Assembly: GCF_034140825.1 (NCBI RefSeq)
Contig: NC_089037.1
Location: forward strand, 28,859,501-28,923,500
Reading direction: 5' to 3'
DNA length: 64,000 bases
Origin: Oryza sativa Japonica Group
Lineage: Eukaryota > Streptophyta > Magnoliopsida > Poales > Poaceae
A model generated the notes under the pieces. That model had not been told where the DNA came from, did no database searches, and worked only from the letters and a program-made list of their open reading frames with translations. The position numbers were made by a program, and so were the translations under genes. Of the stretch, positions 12,406 through 23,566 are shown piece by piece (within the stretch, counting starts at the first letter, position 1; each line of letters starts with the position of its first letter).

Positions 12406-15352
12406 ATGGGGCGGCTGTTCGTGATGCACCTGGAAGGGAAGGTGTACAGCTGCAAGCACTGCCACACGCACCTCGGCCTCTCCTCCGACATCATCTCCAA
12501 GGTTCGCCTCTTCAGCCCCCTCCTTTCTTCTTCTTCTCGTTGTTGTTGTTGTTGTTGGCTAGCTTTGTTTGATTCGGCGAGCACGGCGGATGTGGGAGCG
12601 ATTGTTTCATGGTTGCTGCTTTCCATTTCTTGCAGTCCTTCCATTGCAAGCACGGGAAGGCGTACCTCTTCAATAAGGTGTAAGTGGCCTCTCCTTCCCG
12701 GGCCTCATCTTGCCCTCGAATTTTTGTTCGCTCGTCAAACTTTAGGTAGCGTACGCCGGGAGATATGTGTGGAATTTGGGGGAAAATGGGAAATGCACTG
12801 TGCTTTCTTTTCTTGAGTCCTGGTTCGTCAGGCCACTAATTATACGTTTTACAAGGCGAGATTGAAAGCGATTTGTACTGCGGCCACACCTTGTTTGGGT
12901 TCAGACGCGGGTAGCCTAGCCAATTCCTTCCTAACACAATGAAAAATTTGAGAATTACGAATCTGTTTTAAGATTTGACTGCCTTCTTTGGTAGTACAAG
13001 TAACTTGAAACCGCTATTAGGATAAGGAAGATGGTAAACCAAGCAGACAGGGAATCCTCTAAATTGTAATTGCACTGGATTGTGCACAGGAGATCGCTGG
13101 GCGTATATTACGGTGACCAATAAATAGGCAATGGCCAAAACAGAAACCCGAATTCTCTTTGGAAAAAAAGTAAAGAGTCCAATAGACAAGGATTTGTGAT
13201 AATTTACTCTCTTGTTATTCTACTCTTTTCGAGGAGTGGTGGATATGCGCTATGTTAGAGATGCTGGATGGATGGACACAAGACCTATCCCTTGCCTGCG
13301 CTTTGTTAATAGCTAAAGTTACACCACTTACTTGCATAGAATGACGCTCAATATGCTTGAAATTGATCTCCTATGCAATAATACAACCCCTATTAGAAGA
13401 AGTTGCGTTATAAGTCAAAGTTTGGCATGTGTGAAGTTGATATCGAACTGCATCCCTTGCAGCTAAAGCTACTTGCATACAACACAGTACTAAGAATAAT
13501 TGTATGTGGAACTTCTGTAGTTATGATTCTATTTATTAATGAGTAAAGGTATGTGACAACTTCCCTAATTGCTTCACCACCAATCTGATGCCTAAGTTCA
13601 TTATTGGAAAAAGGAATGATAGATGGGCACATTATCCACATATGGAAAAAGCATCCATTCCCTTTCCTATTATTGAACTCTTATTCAATATTGAAAACTT
13701 GCTTTTCTTGAAGTTAGATTTGGACTATTGAACAGCCAGTCAAGATCTCTGGTAATGTACACCAGCTGTCCTGGATAGACTTTAATAGAAGCTTACTACT
13801 AAGAGCAGACTAACCACCACTGTAATTTTCTATATACATGTCTCCATAGACTGCCATTTGTAGTCCAGTACCGGAAGGTACCAGTGTTGCTGTAGAATTC
13901 AGCTGCAGCAAAATAAATTTGTGGTTCTTTACCATTACAGGAAGATAACAGTTTTACGGTGTTATGTAAAGTTCACCATCATTCAGATCAATAAATGTAG
14001 TACTCCCTCCGTTCCATATTAGAAGTCATTTGACTTTTTCTTAGTTAAAGTTCTTTAGGTTTGACTAAGTTAATAGAAAAAATTAGCAATTTTCAACATT
14101 GAATATATTTTGATAATATGTTTGTTTTGTATTGAAACATGTTAGTACATTTTTCTATAAATTTAGTCAAGCTTAAAGAAGTTTGACTAGGAAAAAGTTA
14201 AACGACTTATAATATGAAACAAATGGAGTATTTGGTAGCCCTAGCAAATTAATGTCCTTGGTTGAAATATATCTCACTATTTGGTACAAATACAAAGTTG
14301 CATGATATAACTCTAGAGCATTCTACGAACCAAAAGTTTTTATAAGAGTAAAATATGCAGCCGGTCCTTAAACTTGGATCGGGGTGTCGTACAGATCCAT
14401 GAAGTTGTAAAATGCACATTTAGGCCCATTCAAAGTTCAAAGTATAGATGGTGCAACTCAGGCACTGATATGGTTGTCCACGGTGGTGAGAATTTGCATT
14501 TAGGCCCCTCTACCACAGTATGCCTCTAAATTGGCTCCCGCTGCTCCCAGTTAAATCTTTTGGTGCATAACTTATACTATGAATCTCCAGAATACCAGGA
14601 AATACATGTTTGTTGATTTGTGGGTAGTGGAAGTCGATTTGGGGGCTATTATAGCAAAGGGGTTTAAATGGAAAAGTCTAGCTACCGTGGAGGTGTGGAT
14701 AATCACATCAGCATCGAAGCTGCGTCATCTGCATTTTGGACCTTGGGTGATAGATTAAACCAAGATTGGGGATCAATCTAGATGTGCATTTTACAAGTTT
14801 ACAGACATAGATGATACTCTGGTCCAAGTTTACGGACCGCCCATGTATTATACTCTTTTGATTAAGTCATGTTGGTTGTGGGCAGTGTCAATGTGACTTC
14901 TGGAGTAAAAGAGGATCGCATGATGATAACCGGAATGCATACTGTGTCTGATATCTTCTGTGTTGGCTGCGGATCCATTGTTGGATGGAAATATGTAAGA
15001 TTTGTGATTATTTTATGTTGTCATATATGTTGTATTGCGTAGCATCTAAGTTTTATGGTGCCCCTACTCTAGGAAGCTGCACATGAGAAGAGCCAGAGGT
15101 ACAAGGAAGGGAAATTTATTTTAGAGAGGTAATCCTCTTAACCTCATATATTGCTTTGCTGTGTTTCAACAAGCTCTACAATTTAACATTAAAGAGTTAT
15201 GCATCAAGCCGCTTGCCCTTGTATTACTCTGGAATTCAAAACCATATCCCCTTTTTTCGCTAAGCAGGTATAAGGTGTCTGGTCCTGATGGCAGCCACTA
15301 CTTTGTTACACATGATGCTCATGTTGGGGGAAGCGACGTGGACGACGTATGA
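12406..15352 (+). CDS. yippee-like zinc-binding protein, 5 exons
   Basis: Exons 12406-12501, 12636-12679, 14886-14994, 15073-15128 and 15268-15352 join in frame to 129 aa. The product begins [19 protein letters not shown] and ends GGSDVDDV. The Yippee fold is marked by C16-x2-C19 and C72-x2-C75, exactly 52 residues apart, the family spacing for its zinc site. Conserved blocks include [18 protein letters not shown] and [20 protein letters not shown]. Yippee proteins are small, highly conserved eukaryotic proteins whose fold resembles the thalidomide-binding domain of cereblon. Their molecular role in plants is unclear. The ATG at 12406 is chosen because it starts the conserved MGRLF block and follows a GC-rich leader. 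Intron 2 is 2.2 kb and holds a Stowaway-like MITE and a long-TIR element. The family call is very sure; the function is not. Confidence 0.95.
14010..14231. mobile_element. Stowaway-like MITE in yippee intron 2
   Basis: It begins TACTCCCTCCGTTCCATATT and ends with a decayed complement (AATATGAAACAAATGGAGTA). The arms share TTGACTTTTT/GAAAAAGTTAA. About 220 bp, diverged, non-coding. Confidence 0.75.
14345..14858. mobile_element. non-autonomous element with ~80-bp inverted ends in yippee intron 2
   Basis: The left arm (AAGAGTAAAATATGC...CGGTCCTTAAACTTGG) is mirrored on the right: the complement of the right end reads AAGAGTATAATACATGGGCG followed by GTCCGTAAACTTGG. Similarity runs about 80 bp, to a shared TGTAAAATGCACAT word. 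Long TIRs suggest a MULE-type element, but I found no clear 9-bp duplication. No coding capacity. Confidence 0.6.
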
Positions 15353-17528
15353 AGCACAACTCGACATGCTCAAGCCTTATCCATGTAATCCATGTAAATA
15401 ACCCAAGTGTTTGTTGGTCTTAGTTACCCGGGGATTTGCTTCCATTCAGAGCAACCCCAGCGTAATTGTTGTCCTAGATGACCTAATATCCTATCATCTT
15501 CCTTCAGGAGTTCAGGTTATTATTGGGTGTTACCGTCTGTATATGCATGTAACCAGTGATGCCTGTAGTAGCCCCCTAAAAGCTGTTGTAATCCTGGAAT
15601 GTATCTCAGGCCCTAATGACTAAATAAAATTCTGCTTCTCAAGAATCTCTCTACATTATACGAGCGTTACATCCTTCAGGTGTTGGAACCAAAATCTGTA
15701 TCTATTTGGTTCCAATACGCAGCTCTTCTTGACGTTGCTTTTCCTTGGATCGGTTAGTTCTGGCAGGCTATATGCAGTCTCATCGGTTCACATGCAACCG
15801 ATTATAAATTGTAAGTAAAATTTTTTATTTATTTTCTTAGACCCATCTATCTTTCGAAAGCTGGCTCATCTTGAGCATCTCATTAGACCACATGGTGGTG
15901 ATAAATTTTGAGATAAATCTAGAAAAACTATACATGAAAAATAGCCAAAAGAAAGAAAAACATAAATCCTATAGACTACCCAATTATCTATCATCTTTGA
16001 TATAAATCTAGAATATCCATAAAAAAACCGAGAAGCAAACAAAATGCACACCATCCATGTTCTAGAGACTTCCCAAAATATCTTTTCGCTTTGCATCTAT
16101 CTATCTATCTCATATTGGCTGGTTTAATGTCAGCTGATTGGCTACCCTCACCATCCATTAGTTGAGCGACACGTGGCGAGATACAATCGGTGGAAAGAGG
16201 CGAGATACAATCGGTGGAAAGAGCACCAGGTAAGAAACTCTCTCTCTCTCTATAAAAATGGTAAGAAACTCTCTCTCTATAAAAATGGCAAGCACGCAAG
16301 TTACTATGGTGAATTGTAAAAAAAAAGAGAGAGAGAAAAAAGCTCCTCCGTGTGTAGATGGGCCACACGGCACCACAATCCAACAGTGCGTGATCGGACC
16401 AATGCAAACACATAAAAAGGAGAAAAGAAAAATTAAAAAGATGAATTTTTTTTTGTAAAATTCTTTACAAATTATTTGGGACAAGTATCGTTACCACATA
16501 TCATATGTTTCGAGAAACTAAAAATAATAGATAGAAAAACTAAATGACATAAACCATTTCATAAATATATTTATTTTTTTCTTATATTATAAAATAAATA
16601 GGCAAATAATATATAAATCTTTTAACTTCTAGAAAACACAACAATTATGATAAAACAAAAACTTATGCCGGTGTTAAATTCATATATAGGGTGAAGTATC
16701 TGTTGTAACGGTTGCTCATGACCTAGTGAAATTAGAAGAGAATAGTGAAATTAAAAGAGAAGGGAGTGTTAGTTAATAGAGTAAACATGTTTTATATAAA
16801 ATAAAATAAACAAGTAGAATAAACATACTGCTTGTGGTACTCACTTAAATGATCAATAAAACATCATTCCCTGCATAATTTCTTACCGTATACATTTAGA
16901 ACATCATATAGATAGTTTAGAGACTATAAGATTACAAGTCATGACTTTTTGTTAGAAAGATTTGGTGTGTGATAAACCAATAACCATACCTCCATCGAAC
17001 AAAGAATGATTCCATTACGCTTAAAATATTAGCTGTAATAAAATAAAATTGAACAAATTAAACAGATGTAAAGAAGAAAATTAAAGGGAAACTTATCGAT
17101 GATACTACAAGCAAGCATGTTCATCGCCATGCAAACAGTATAAGTGCACGAGTATTGATCAAATAAAGCAGAAGGAAAACGAAACTGTTGAGTGTGTATG
17201 TTTTAGTATGTGTGTTCGGCCCAAACAGACTAATATATTAAGCGTGCATATATTATGAACTGATCCTGGAACATTTGCTATTTTGTTTTTTATTGTTTTT
17301 TACATCTCACAATAAACTTCCTGGTTACTTTTCATTCATCATAGAGACTTCTGCAGGCTCTTAGCACATTATTTATAGAACCGTCATTAAATCTTGTGAC
17401 GGAGAATTATTTCAACACAACCTCTAATAGTTGGTGTATTGATTTATCGGTTGATTAGATCTACCACTTAAATCGCAACCATTCTTTTACGCTTAATTAG
17501 CTATTCATAATATTTAGATTGCATCTTA
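15353..17528. other. spacer downstream of the yippee gene
   Basis: The yippee 3' UTR probably runs to about 15.65 kb. The rest is AT-rich. A 24-bp direct duplication lies at 16175-16222 (GGCGAGATACAATCGGTGG units), followed by two copies of a TAAGAAACTCTCTCTC/TATAAAAATGG motif to about 16290. CTAT and CT microsatellites are nearby. I see no gene. Confidence 0.5.
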
Positions 17529-17615
17529 TGTTGTTCTTGAAGTGTTCTCTCGTTCTAAACTATAGCTTTCTATTTTTTTAGCGTTAAAATGTTAAAACGG
17601 TGTGTGTTTTTAAAA

Positions 17616-18776
17616 TGGTTAATTGGATCCATACCACTGCAAATATGCCAATTAAAAAAATGCCAGTACTATTTAGCATATTGGCTATGTGCCACTCAAA
17701 ACGGGAGAAATTAGAACCATGCCACTCCATCACATTTTCCGTCAAAAATCCCAATTAGCCCCAACCGCACATGGGCCCCACCTTCCTCCCCTCTCTTCTC
17801 TTTCCCCTTCCCCTCTCTCTCCACCACTGTAGATGCAGCAGGAACACCCTTCGCCGTCGTCTCGGAGTTGCAATTCCCCCTCGTTGATCTCGCTGCGATG
17901 TCGAGGCTGGGCGAGCTCGGCGCCGAGCGCGGCGTCCACGCGCAGTAGGTGTCGGTGGAGGGCGCTGCCGTGGAGGCAGGCTCTGCCACATCGCCAGGTG
18001 AGAGGTCGAGGAAGTTGCGGTCGAACACCGGGTACGCAGGCACGATGCGGCCGTGCGCGAAGATGTCGTCGGCCGGCACCAACTTGGCCGCTGATACCGG
18101 CGGCGCGAACGCGAAGTCGAGGTCGAAGTCGGACCCGGCACCCTCCGCGTCACCGACGTCGGACGCGGGCGTGACCTCATCTCGACGTCATCGGCGCCGC
18201 GGCCGAAGCTGGTTAGCGTGTGGAGGCTGCGTGGCGACTGCGCCATCGCGGTGGCGGCTGCGGCGCAGGGTGGCATCACGTCGTGTTCCCCTCCACGCGC
18301 CCTCCGCGGCGGGATTGGTGGCACCCATGGTTTTAATAGGATCTAGTTCATTTGTTCGTCATCTCTCAATCTTTGTATACCTTCCCAATCGTACTCAGTG
18401 CCCACAGGGTACCTGGCAAGCGCAGCAGGGTTTTCAGAGAGCAACTCAACCTGCGAGCAGGAAGAAAACAAGGCATGAGATGAGACACAAGAAGCTCGAT
18501 CGGAAACAAAGGAGAAGTGCACCTACGAGTCCGACACAAGATGCTCGATCGTTGGTGGCAGTGGCAAGGACCAGCGAGTCCGAGGTGGAGGGCTCGCCGG
18601 CGTCCATGGCGGAGAAGCGAATGAAGTGGGAAAGAGATGACGGAGGTGATAGAAAACTGGACGGGAGTGGCATGGTTCCAATTTTCCCATATTCCAGTGG
18701 CACATAACCGATATGCTGAATAGTAGTGGTATTTTTTAAGTTGGCATATTTGCAGTGGTATGAATACAATTAACCC
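17616..18776. mobile_element. MULE with gene-like cargo (Pack-MULE type), 9-bp TSD
   Basis: A perfect 9-bp duplication TTTTTAAAA lies at 17607-17615 and 18777-18785. Inside it are terminal inverted repeats of about 110 bp. The left one runs TGGTTAATTGGATCCATACC and the complement of the right one GGGTTAATTGTATTCATACC. Both continue through ACTGCAAATATGCCAA and GTGCCACT to CATGCCACTCC. Long TIRs plus a 9-bp duplication are the Mutator-like hallmark. There is no transposase. The interior (about 17790-18700) is sharply GC-rich, unlike its AT-rich surroundings, and includes a minus-strand stretch resembling a plant DUF1645-type protein motif. Rice has thousands of MULEs with captured gene fragments, and this fits that class. 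Identical TSDs imply a fairly recent insertion. Confidence 0.9.
17760..18145 (-). pseudogene. gene fragment carried by the MULE, DUF1645-like motif
   Basis: Read on the minus strand, one frame gives a SDFDFDFAF stretch, then PADDIFAHGRIVPAYPVFD (around 18080-18020), then Pro/Ser-rich sequence. The [AD]DEIFxxGxIxPxyPxF pattern is what I associate with plant DUF1645 proteins, which have a short conserved block in low-complexity sequence. The frame runs out within the element, and no start, full length or promoter can be assigned. It reads as a captured piece of a GC-rich exon rather than a gene. The family name is from memory and is only moderately certain. Confidence 0.45.
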
Positions 18777-18926
18777 TTTTTAAAAACCTTTTATATGAAA
18801 GTTTTTTAAAAGTTCAAATAAATCTATTTTAAGCTTATAATAATTAATTAATCATAAGTTAATTAATTGCTCTGGTTTCCGCACTATTTAAAAGGTCAGT
18901 TGATCTGCGTGAACGAACACAACCTT

Positions 18927-20200
18927 AGTGACTTAAAGACCAATAAATTATGATAAAATTATTTATAAAATATTTTTTAAATTTCAACTTTTAGCTACAA
19001 CAGATAAGCTGATCTGGGCCGCCACCAATCCAGCCCAAATCCCTGGAATCAGCATGATGCGCTAGGGAATGATAGTTATATGTACTACATCACGTCAGAA
19101 GCGGAAAGGATTCGATGAGGGGCAAGACCACCATGTCCTTGCCGAACTTGCCGGGCATATGATGTTTACTCCACACAACCAAGTTGGTTGCTCTTCTGAT
19201 TGTGGTGCCTAACTCCAATACCTATCTCTCTCTAAAGAAACACTCTATTTGAGTAGCTTAAAATTCCGAGGAGTTGATAGTTGGTAGACAACTTCTAAGA
19301 ATCTAAAATAGCTGAATTTCCTAGATTTTAGGTTTTAGTTTATTTTGTGGATATAGACGGAAAACTAGGCTAATTGAGAAAACTTTTGATTTTGGAAGAA
19401 GATGTAGCTGCTAGAAGATCCCTGAGGCTATGATTCATATGGTACTAGCTTGGGGTCTTTGCTTGCATTGGTAGGGCATGCATGTTTCTGAAATGTTGAT
19501 GATTAAAAGAGACCTGCCAGAGAAACTGATTGGAGAGCAGCATTGGTGGGGGGTTGTTTTTCACCTTGCTACCTAGTCCATCCAACTAGGATTAGTAGCC
19601 GAGTTGCAATAGCAAATTGCCCTGTGATTATAAACAAAATTATCCGTGTCACCGGTCGCTCAGGATAACCGAAATCTCTAGCCTGCGCACATGACCCCGT
19701 TGTGGCTGGCTTAGCTATACCGTTGCGGAAACACGTGCGCTGCCATGGGTCTTGGGTTATTGTCTCAATCCTACGCTATCAGCATCTCTTCCGCTAATCT
19801 CTAACTAATCTAATCTAACAGAAAGGCAGAGAGACTGTTCGCAGCATACAACACCACTGGCTATCTGGCGCACCTGATCAAGAAGAATATTAGTACTCTC
19901 CTACTCCAGCCAGCAGTAGCCCGCAGTTTGTGAGAGTTTTGTGTCAACACAGTGCCGCTGTCTGGGTGCGGGCAGGACATGATGACCTCAACTCCTCAAG
20001 TAGCACGGCCGGCCCTGCCTGCCTGCCACGCACGGCAGCTCCGCTCTTCCCTGGGATAGGCAGGCCAGCGGCCGGGCCACGCTCTCGTGGTAGGCCAGTG
20101 TCGCACTCGCACAAGCAAATAGTAAAGCGAAGCAAAGCAAACCGAGCAGGCAAACTCCCCAATCAATTGCCAACCGAATTTCGAGCAGGTTCGGCTTTTG
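18927..20200. other. spacer, no gene seen
   Basis: AT-rich to moderately mixed sequence with no clear exon or repeat boundary. GC content begins to climb from about 19.9 kb toward the island at 20.2 kb. Confidence 0.4.
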
Positions 20201-20960
20201 CTCGGCACCAATCGCTGCATGTGTGCGTGCCAACCCCAAACGCAGCAGCAGCAGCTCGCGGACCCCCGGAGACCGTGATATCCTCGGCCGCCATCGCGCG
20301 CGCGACGGAATTTCGCACCGCGCGCCAGGATGGATGAACCGCCACACCACACCACACGGCCACCGCCTGCCGGGCGCGCGGGGCGCCTGTCCACGCCCAC
20401 GCTACAGGAGTTTGCCGATCGCGCCCAAATCCCCCGCTGGACCACGCGCGTTTTTACGTGCGCCGTACGCGCGCCCCACGCCGACACAAACACACACACA
20501 CCCCGGCTCGCGCCAAACCAACCGTGGCGCCACCCCCTTCCCCCTTGCGGTGAAAAAACACCGGGGACGCGGATGCGGACACGCGACAGATGCGTCCGCG
20601 TCGGAAATTTCGAGAAGTCGAGCGAGAGCGAGAGCGGACGAGACCCCGCCGCGAAAGGGACGCGCACTCATGGCGTCTCCTCTCATCATCTCATGTCATG
20701 GGTGGTAGGAGCGATCGGTCTCGTGGTGTTGCGCCGGCGGCTTTGGCTTGGCTCGGACCGATCTGCACGCGGCGGCAGAGGCCGTGGTCGAGTCGTGGAG
20801 TCGCCTCGGGAAGCGGCGGTGGGGGGGCTTGTGTGGGCCGGTTTGTTGCTACGGTTTTTTACGTACTCCAGTAGTCGTCGTCGTGGTCGCCGACCGGGCA
20901 CTGGTGCGATGCCTGGACGGGGTCGCTATCAGATTTTCCCCACTAGCGTAGATCGTTCGC
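20200..20960. other. CpG-rich island without a recognisable gene
   Basis: Very GC- and CpG-rich sequence with long open frames in several phases on both strands (for example minus 20667-19996 and plus 20330-21025). None resembles a protein family I know. Open frames on both strands at once are what high GC alone produces. It ends abruptly near 20.96 kb. It may be a promoter/first exon of an unannotated transcript or a distal regulatory island of OsC3H24, which starts 2.6 kb downstream. Confidence 0.35.
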
Positions 20961-21497
20961 GCGATACGCTTCTTTGTGCCGGAGTGGTTAACCTTTTGCC
21001 ATGTAAAACTACTAAGCTTGGGTAAGGTTTGGTAAACTGATATGGTACTTTATTAGTGAGAGATTTATGGATATTTTGTTATGTGTGTGTGTATATGGGT
21101 GGTCTAGCTGGAAGTACTTCCTTTTGACAGCTTCTCAACTCAAGCGGCACGAGCTTCACCGGAGTAGATGAGATGCTACTGTTTGTCTGAGAAAGAAGAG
21201 AAAACTATGGTGGCTCGAGGAGTGTACTTGATTTGACAACACGCCTGCCGGTACATTTTCTGCTGGAAAAGAGGTTTATTTGACATTTTCTTTGAGAAAA
21301 ATGGTCAGATCTGCTTAAACATCCTTTGTGAAGGACATCAAAGATCTGTGCCTAATTTCTGCTGTCATGGAAATTAATGCGCAAATGAATCAACTGACTC
21401 TCAACTTTTTTGAGGAATGATTCGGTTTCCCATGCCTAACTTCAAATATAGAAACTGCCTTTTTCAAAGATTTGTGTTCCCTTTGATATAGCGTAAA

Positions 21498-21960
21498 ATT
21501 AATCCATATCATTACAAAATCCGTCCTACTAGAAAAAAAAATCATTACTATTAACGAAAACTGTAGCGGGAAGGAGGAGGATACAACTGCTGCTCAATAT
21601 CGATAGTACAACGAGCATGCAACAGTGGCGGCCGACGTAGAAGGGGGAGGATGTGCAACGACAGCGAGCTCGACATGGCGGTGGCCAAATCTCGGAGATG
21701 GCAAGTCCGGCAACGGTTTTTACCACAGCACAAGCATATTTACCGGTGCCGTTGAGCTCATCAATGTGCTAACGAGGTCTCCGAACGGTGGCAAGCTCGT
21801 CGCAGCACCATTGATGTTTTTTTTTTCCTCTCTATAGTTTGGAGGAGAAGATGCCTGGAAACGTGACAACGATAATTCAAATTTTAGGAGTTTTCACTGG
21901 CACACAACATGTTTAGCGAATAGTAGTGATATTTTTCTAATACAGTAAATTTATAGTTCC
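21498..21960. mobile_element. diverged relative of the 17.6-kb MULE
   Basis: The right side (CACTGGCACACAACATG, then GCGAATAGTAGTGATATTTTT) parallels the right TIR of the MULE at 17616-18776. The left side near 21498-21550 (TTAATCCATATCATTACAAA, then CATTACTATTAACGA) parallels its left TIR. A GC-rich insert lies between (about 21570-21830). The ends have decayed and no target duplication is evident. Confidence 0.45.
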
Positions 21961-23160
21961 TAGAAAAAATATCCGTGCGTTGCAACGGATAAATGCTATT
22001 TTAATTTTATAATTGTTATAAGGTTTAGTTAGGTAAAATTCACAGTGAGAATTCGCTTGAATATTTTTTTAGGAAATCGTGAGCTGCAATTAGTAGTCCG
22101 TATTTCATCTAAAGTTAGCATGAGTTTTTTTTTAAAAAAAATGATTTGTTATACGACTCCTTTTGTATTTCCAAAAACAAACGAGCATAAAATCCAACTC
22201 AAACACATACATGTATTTTCAAAAGTGAACGAACTTAAAAACCAACTCAAATGCGGATGACGTACCAAAATACTGGTAAAAGCATCTTTAATTTCTATAA
22301 TAGTATATATATGAATCAAATTTATCTTTGATATTAAATATAAACGGGAAGTTTCTGTATGAAAAATAGACTTTTAGTTTTGGTGTTCACTTAATCGATA
22401 CCATAAGAATTAATAATACACTTTTAAGTTTTTAACCAAATCTTTACTCTTCTCGTCTAGTCAACTCATACAACATATCCACAGGCAACATCTGTGTTTA
22501 ATAAGAGTTTTGTAAGAAAAAAAAATAATACATATAGCATTCTTCATATCCCAAATTAAAATGGCTATCAACACTGTGCAATAATACGTTCAATTGCTGT
22601 AAACGACAAGGTTGTACCCAACCCCTTTAAAAAGCGAATAGGTGATAATAACCTCTTCCTACAAAATGTAGTACTACTACCAAACTTTCTTCATATTTCT
22701 AGTACTCATACTAGAAAAACTTTGGTAACTAACTAATTAATTAATTAATTAAGGATATTCTATGTGCCTAGCACTGTTAACCCGTTTTTTGTTTTTTCAC
22801 TCCCTGTTTAACCACAGTCCCACACCCGCCGGTTATAATTGCTGCGGATAGAGATAGAGGGAGAAAGAGAGTGCGTACTGCGGGAACTCCGAAAGTCTCC
22901 ACACCCACCACTCGCTTTCTCTCTCATCACTTTCCCCTTTTTTTACTGCCCCCCTTCTTCCCCCACCCCCTCTCGCTCTCTCTCGCTTCCGCGCCCCATG
23001 CTTCTCCTCCCCCAGCAATCGCGAGAAGCAGGCTAGATCAGGGCGCGCGGTCTTTGCCTTCTCCCCCGAACGCCTCGGCAAGCGAGAGGCGCGCGCCGTT
23101 CTTGGTTGGGAGGTTTGTGGGATTCTTTTATTTGTTTTTATAGCGGGATCTTTGGTGCTT
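21961..23160. other. OsC3H24 upstream region
   Basis: 21961-22830 is AT-rich and has no gene; it includes a CGTGCGTTGCAACGG repeat word near 21976 and an AATT/ATTA microsatellite near 22735. From 22850 the sequence becomes CT-rich (CTCTCTCGC tracts), typical of rice core promoters and 5' leaders. A C homopolymer lies at about 23165-23181. The 5' UTR probably covers about 22.9-23.57 kb and may contain an intron. Confidence 0.5.
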
Positions 23161-23566
23161 TCTCCCCCCCCCCCCCCCCCGATTTGCCTCGCCATGGGGG
23201 CTGCGGAGATCTTCGGGCCGATTCGGTCGATGCTGGCGTGGTGAGATGGTTTGCCGCATCGCGAGCTGCTGCTGCTGCTGCGAGGTTATTAAGGTCAGTT
23301 TGGGGCTTTCCCTTTTCTGCTCCCTCCGATCTAGCGGGTGGTGTTTTTTTTGCTTTGCGTTTCTTGGCTCGGTGGAGGTCTCATGATCTAAGGGGAAGAT
23401 TTGGGGTTTTGGGGAGGAGATTTTTGGTGGGGTTTTGGGGGGATTTGTTTGCGTGTTTACGCTTCCATTTTTGTAGCGTCGGTTCTGGTTATGTGCATCC
23501 GATTCGGTTGGTTTCTAGTCCATTTCTTGTGCTGTTTTTGGACTCCCTTGACTGGTTTCTTGACTG

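Larger units (their letters stand above)
17529..18926. mobile_element. older Tourist-like MITE split by a MULE
   Basis: Sequence on both sides of the MULE at 17616-18776 matches the MITE family at 11066: TTAAAACGGTGTGTGTTTTT on the left, and on the right the AATTAATTAATCA core and a GAACGAACACAACC end followed by TTA. The right end is clear; the left boundary near 17529 is tentative because it is diverged. Confidence 0.55.

Noticed and set aside
12187-12653. Minus-strand frames over the yippee leader and first exon
   Set aside because: They overlap a conserved yippee exon and CCG/TTG repeats, and no domain is visible.
19930-21025. Long frames on both strands in the CpG island (223 and 231 codons)
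   Set aside because: No family resemblance, low-complexity composition and simultaneous openness on both strands indicate high GC, not coding. Kept only as an island.
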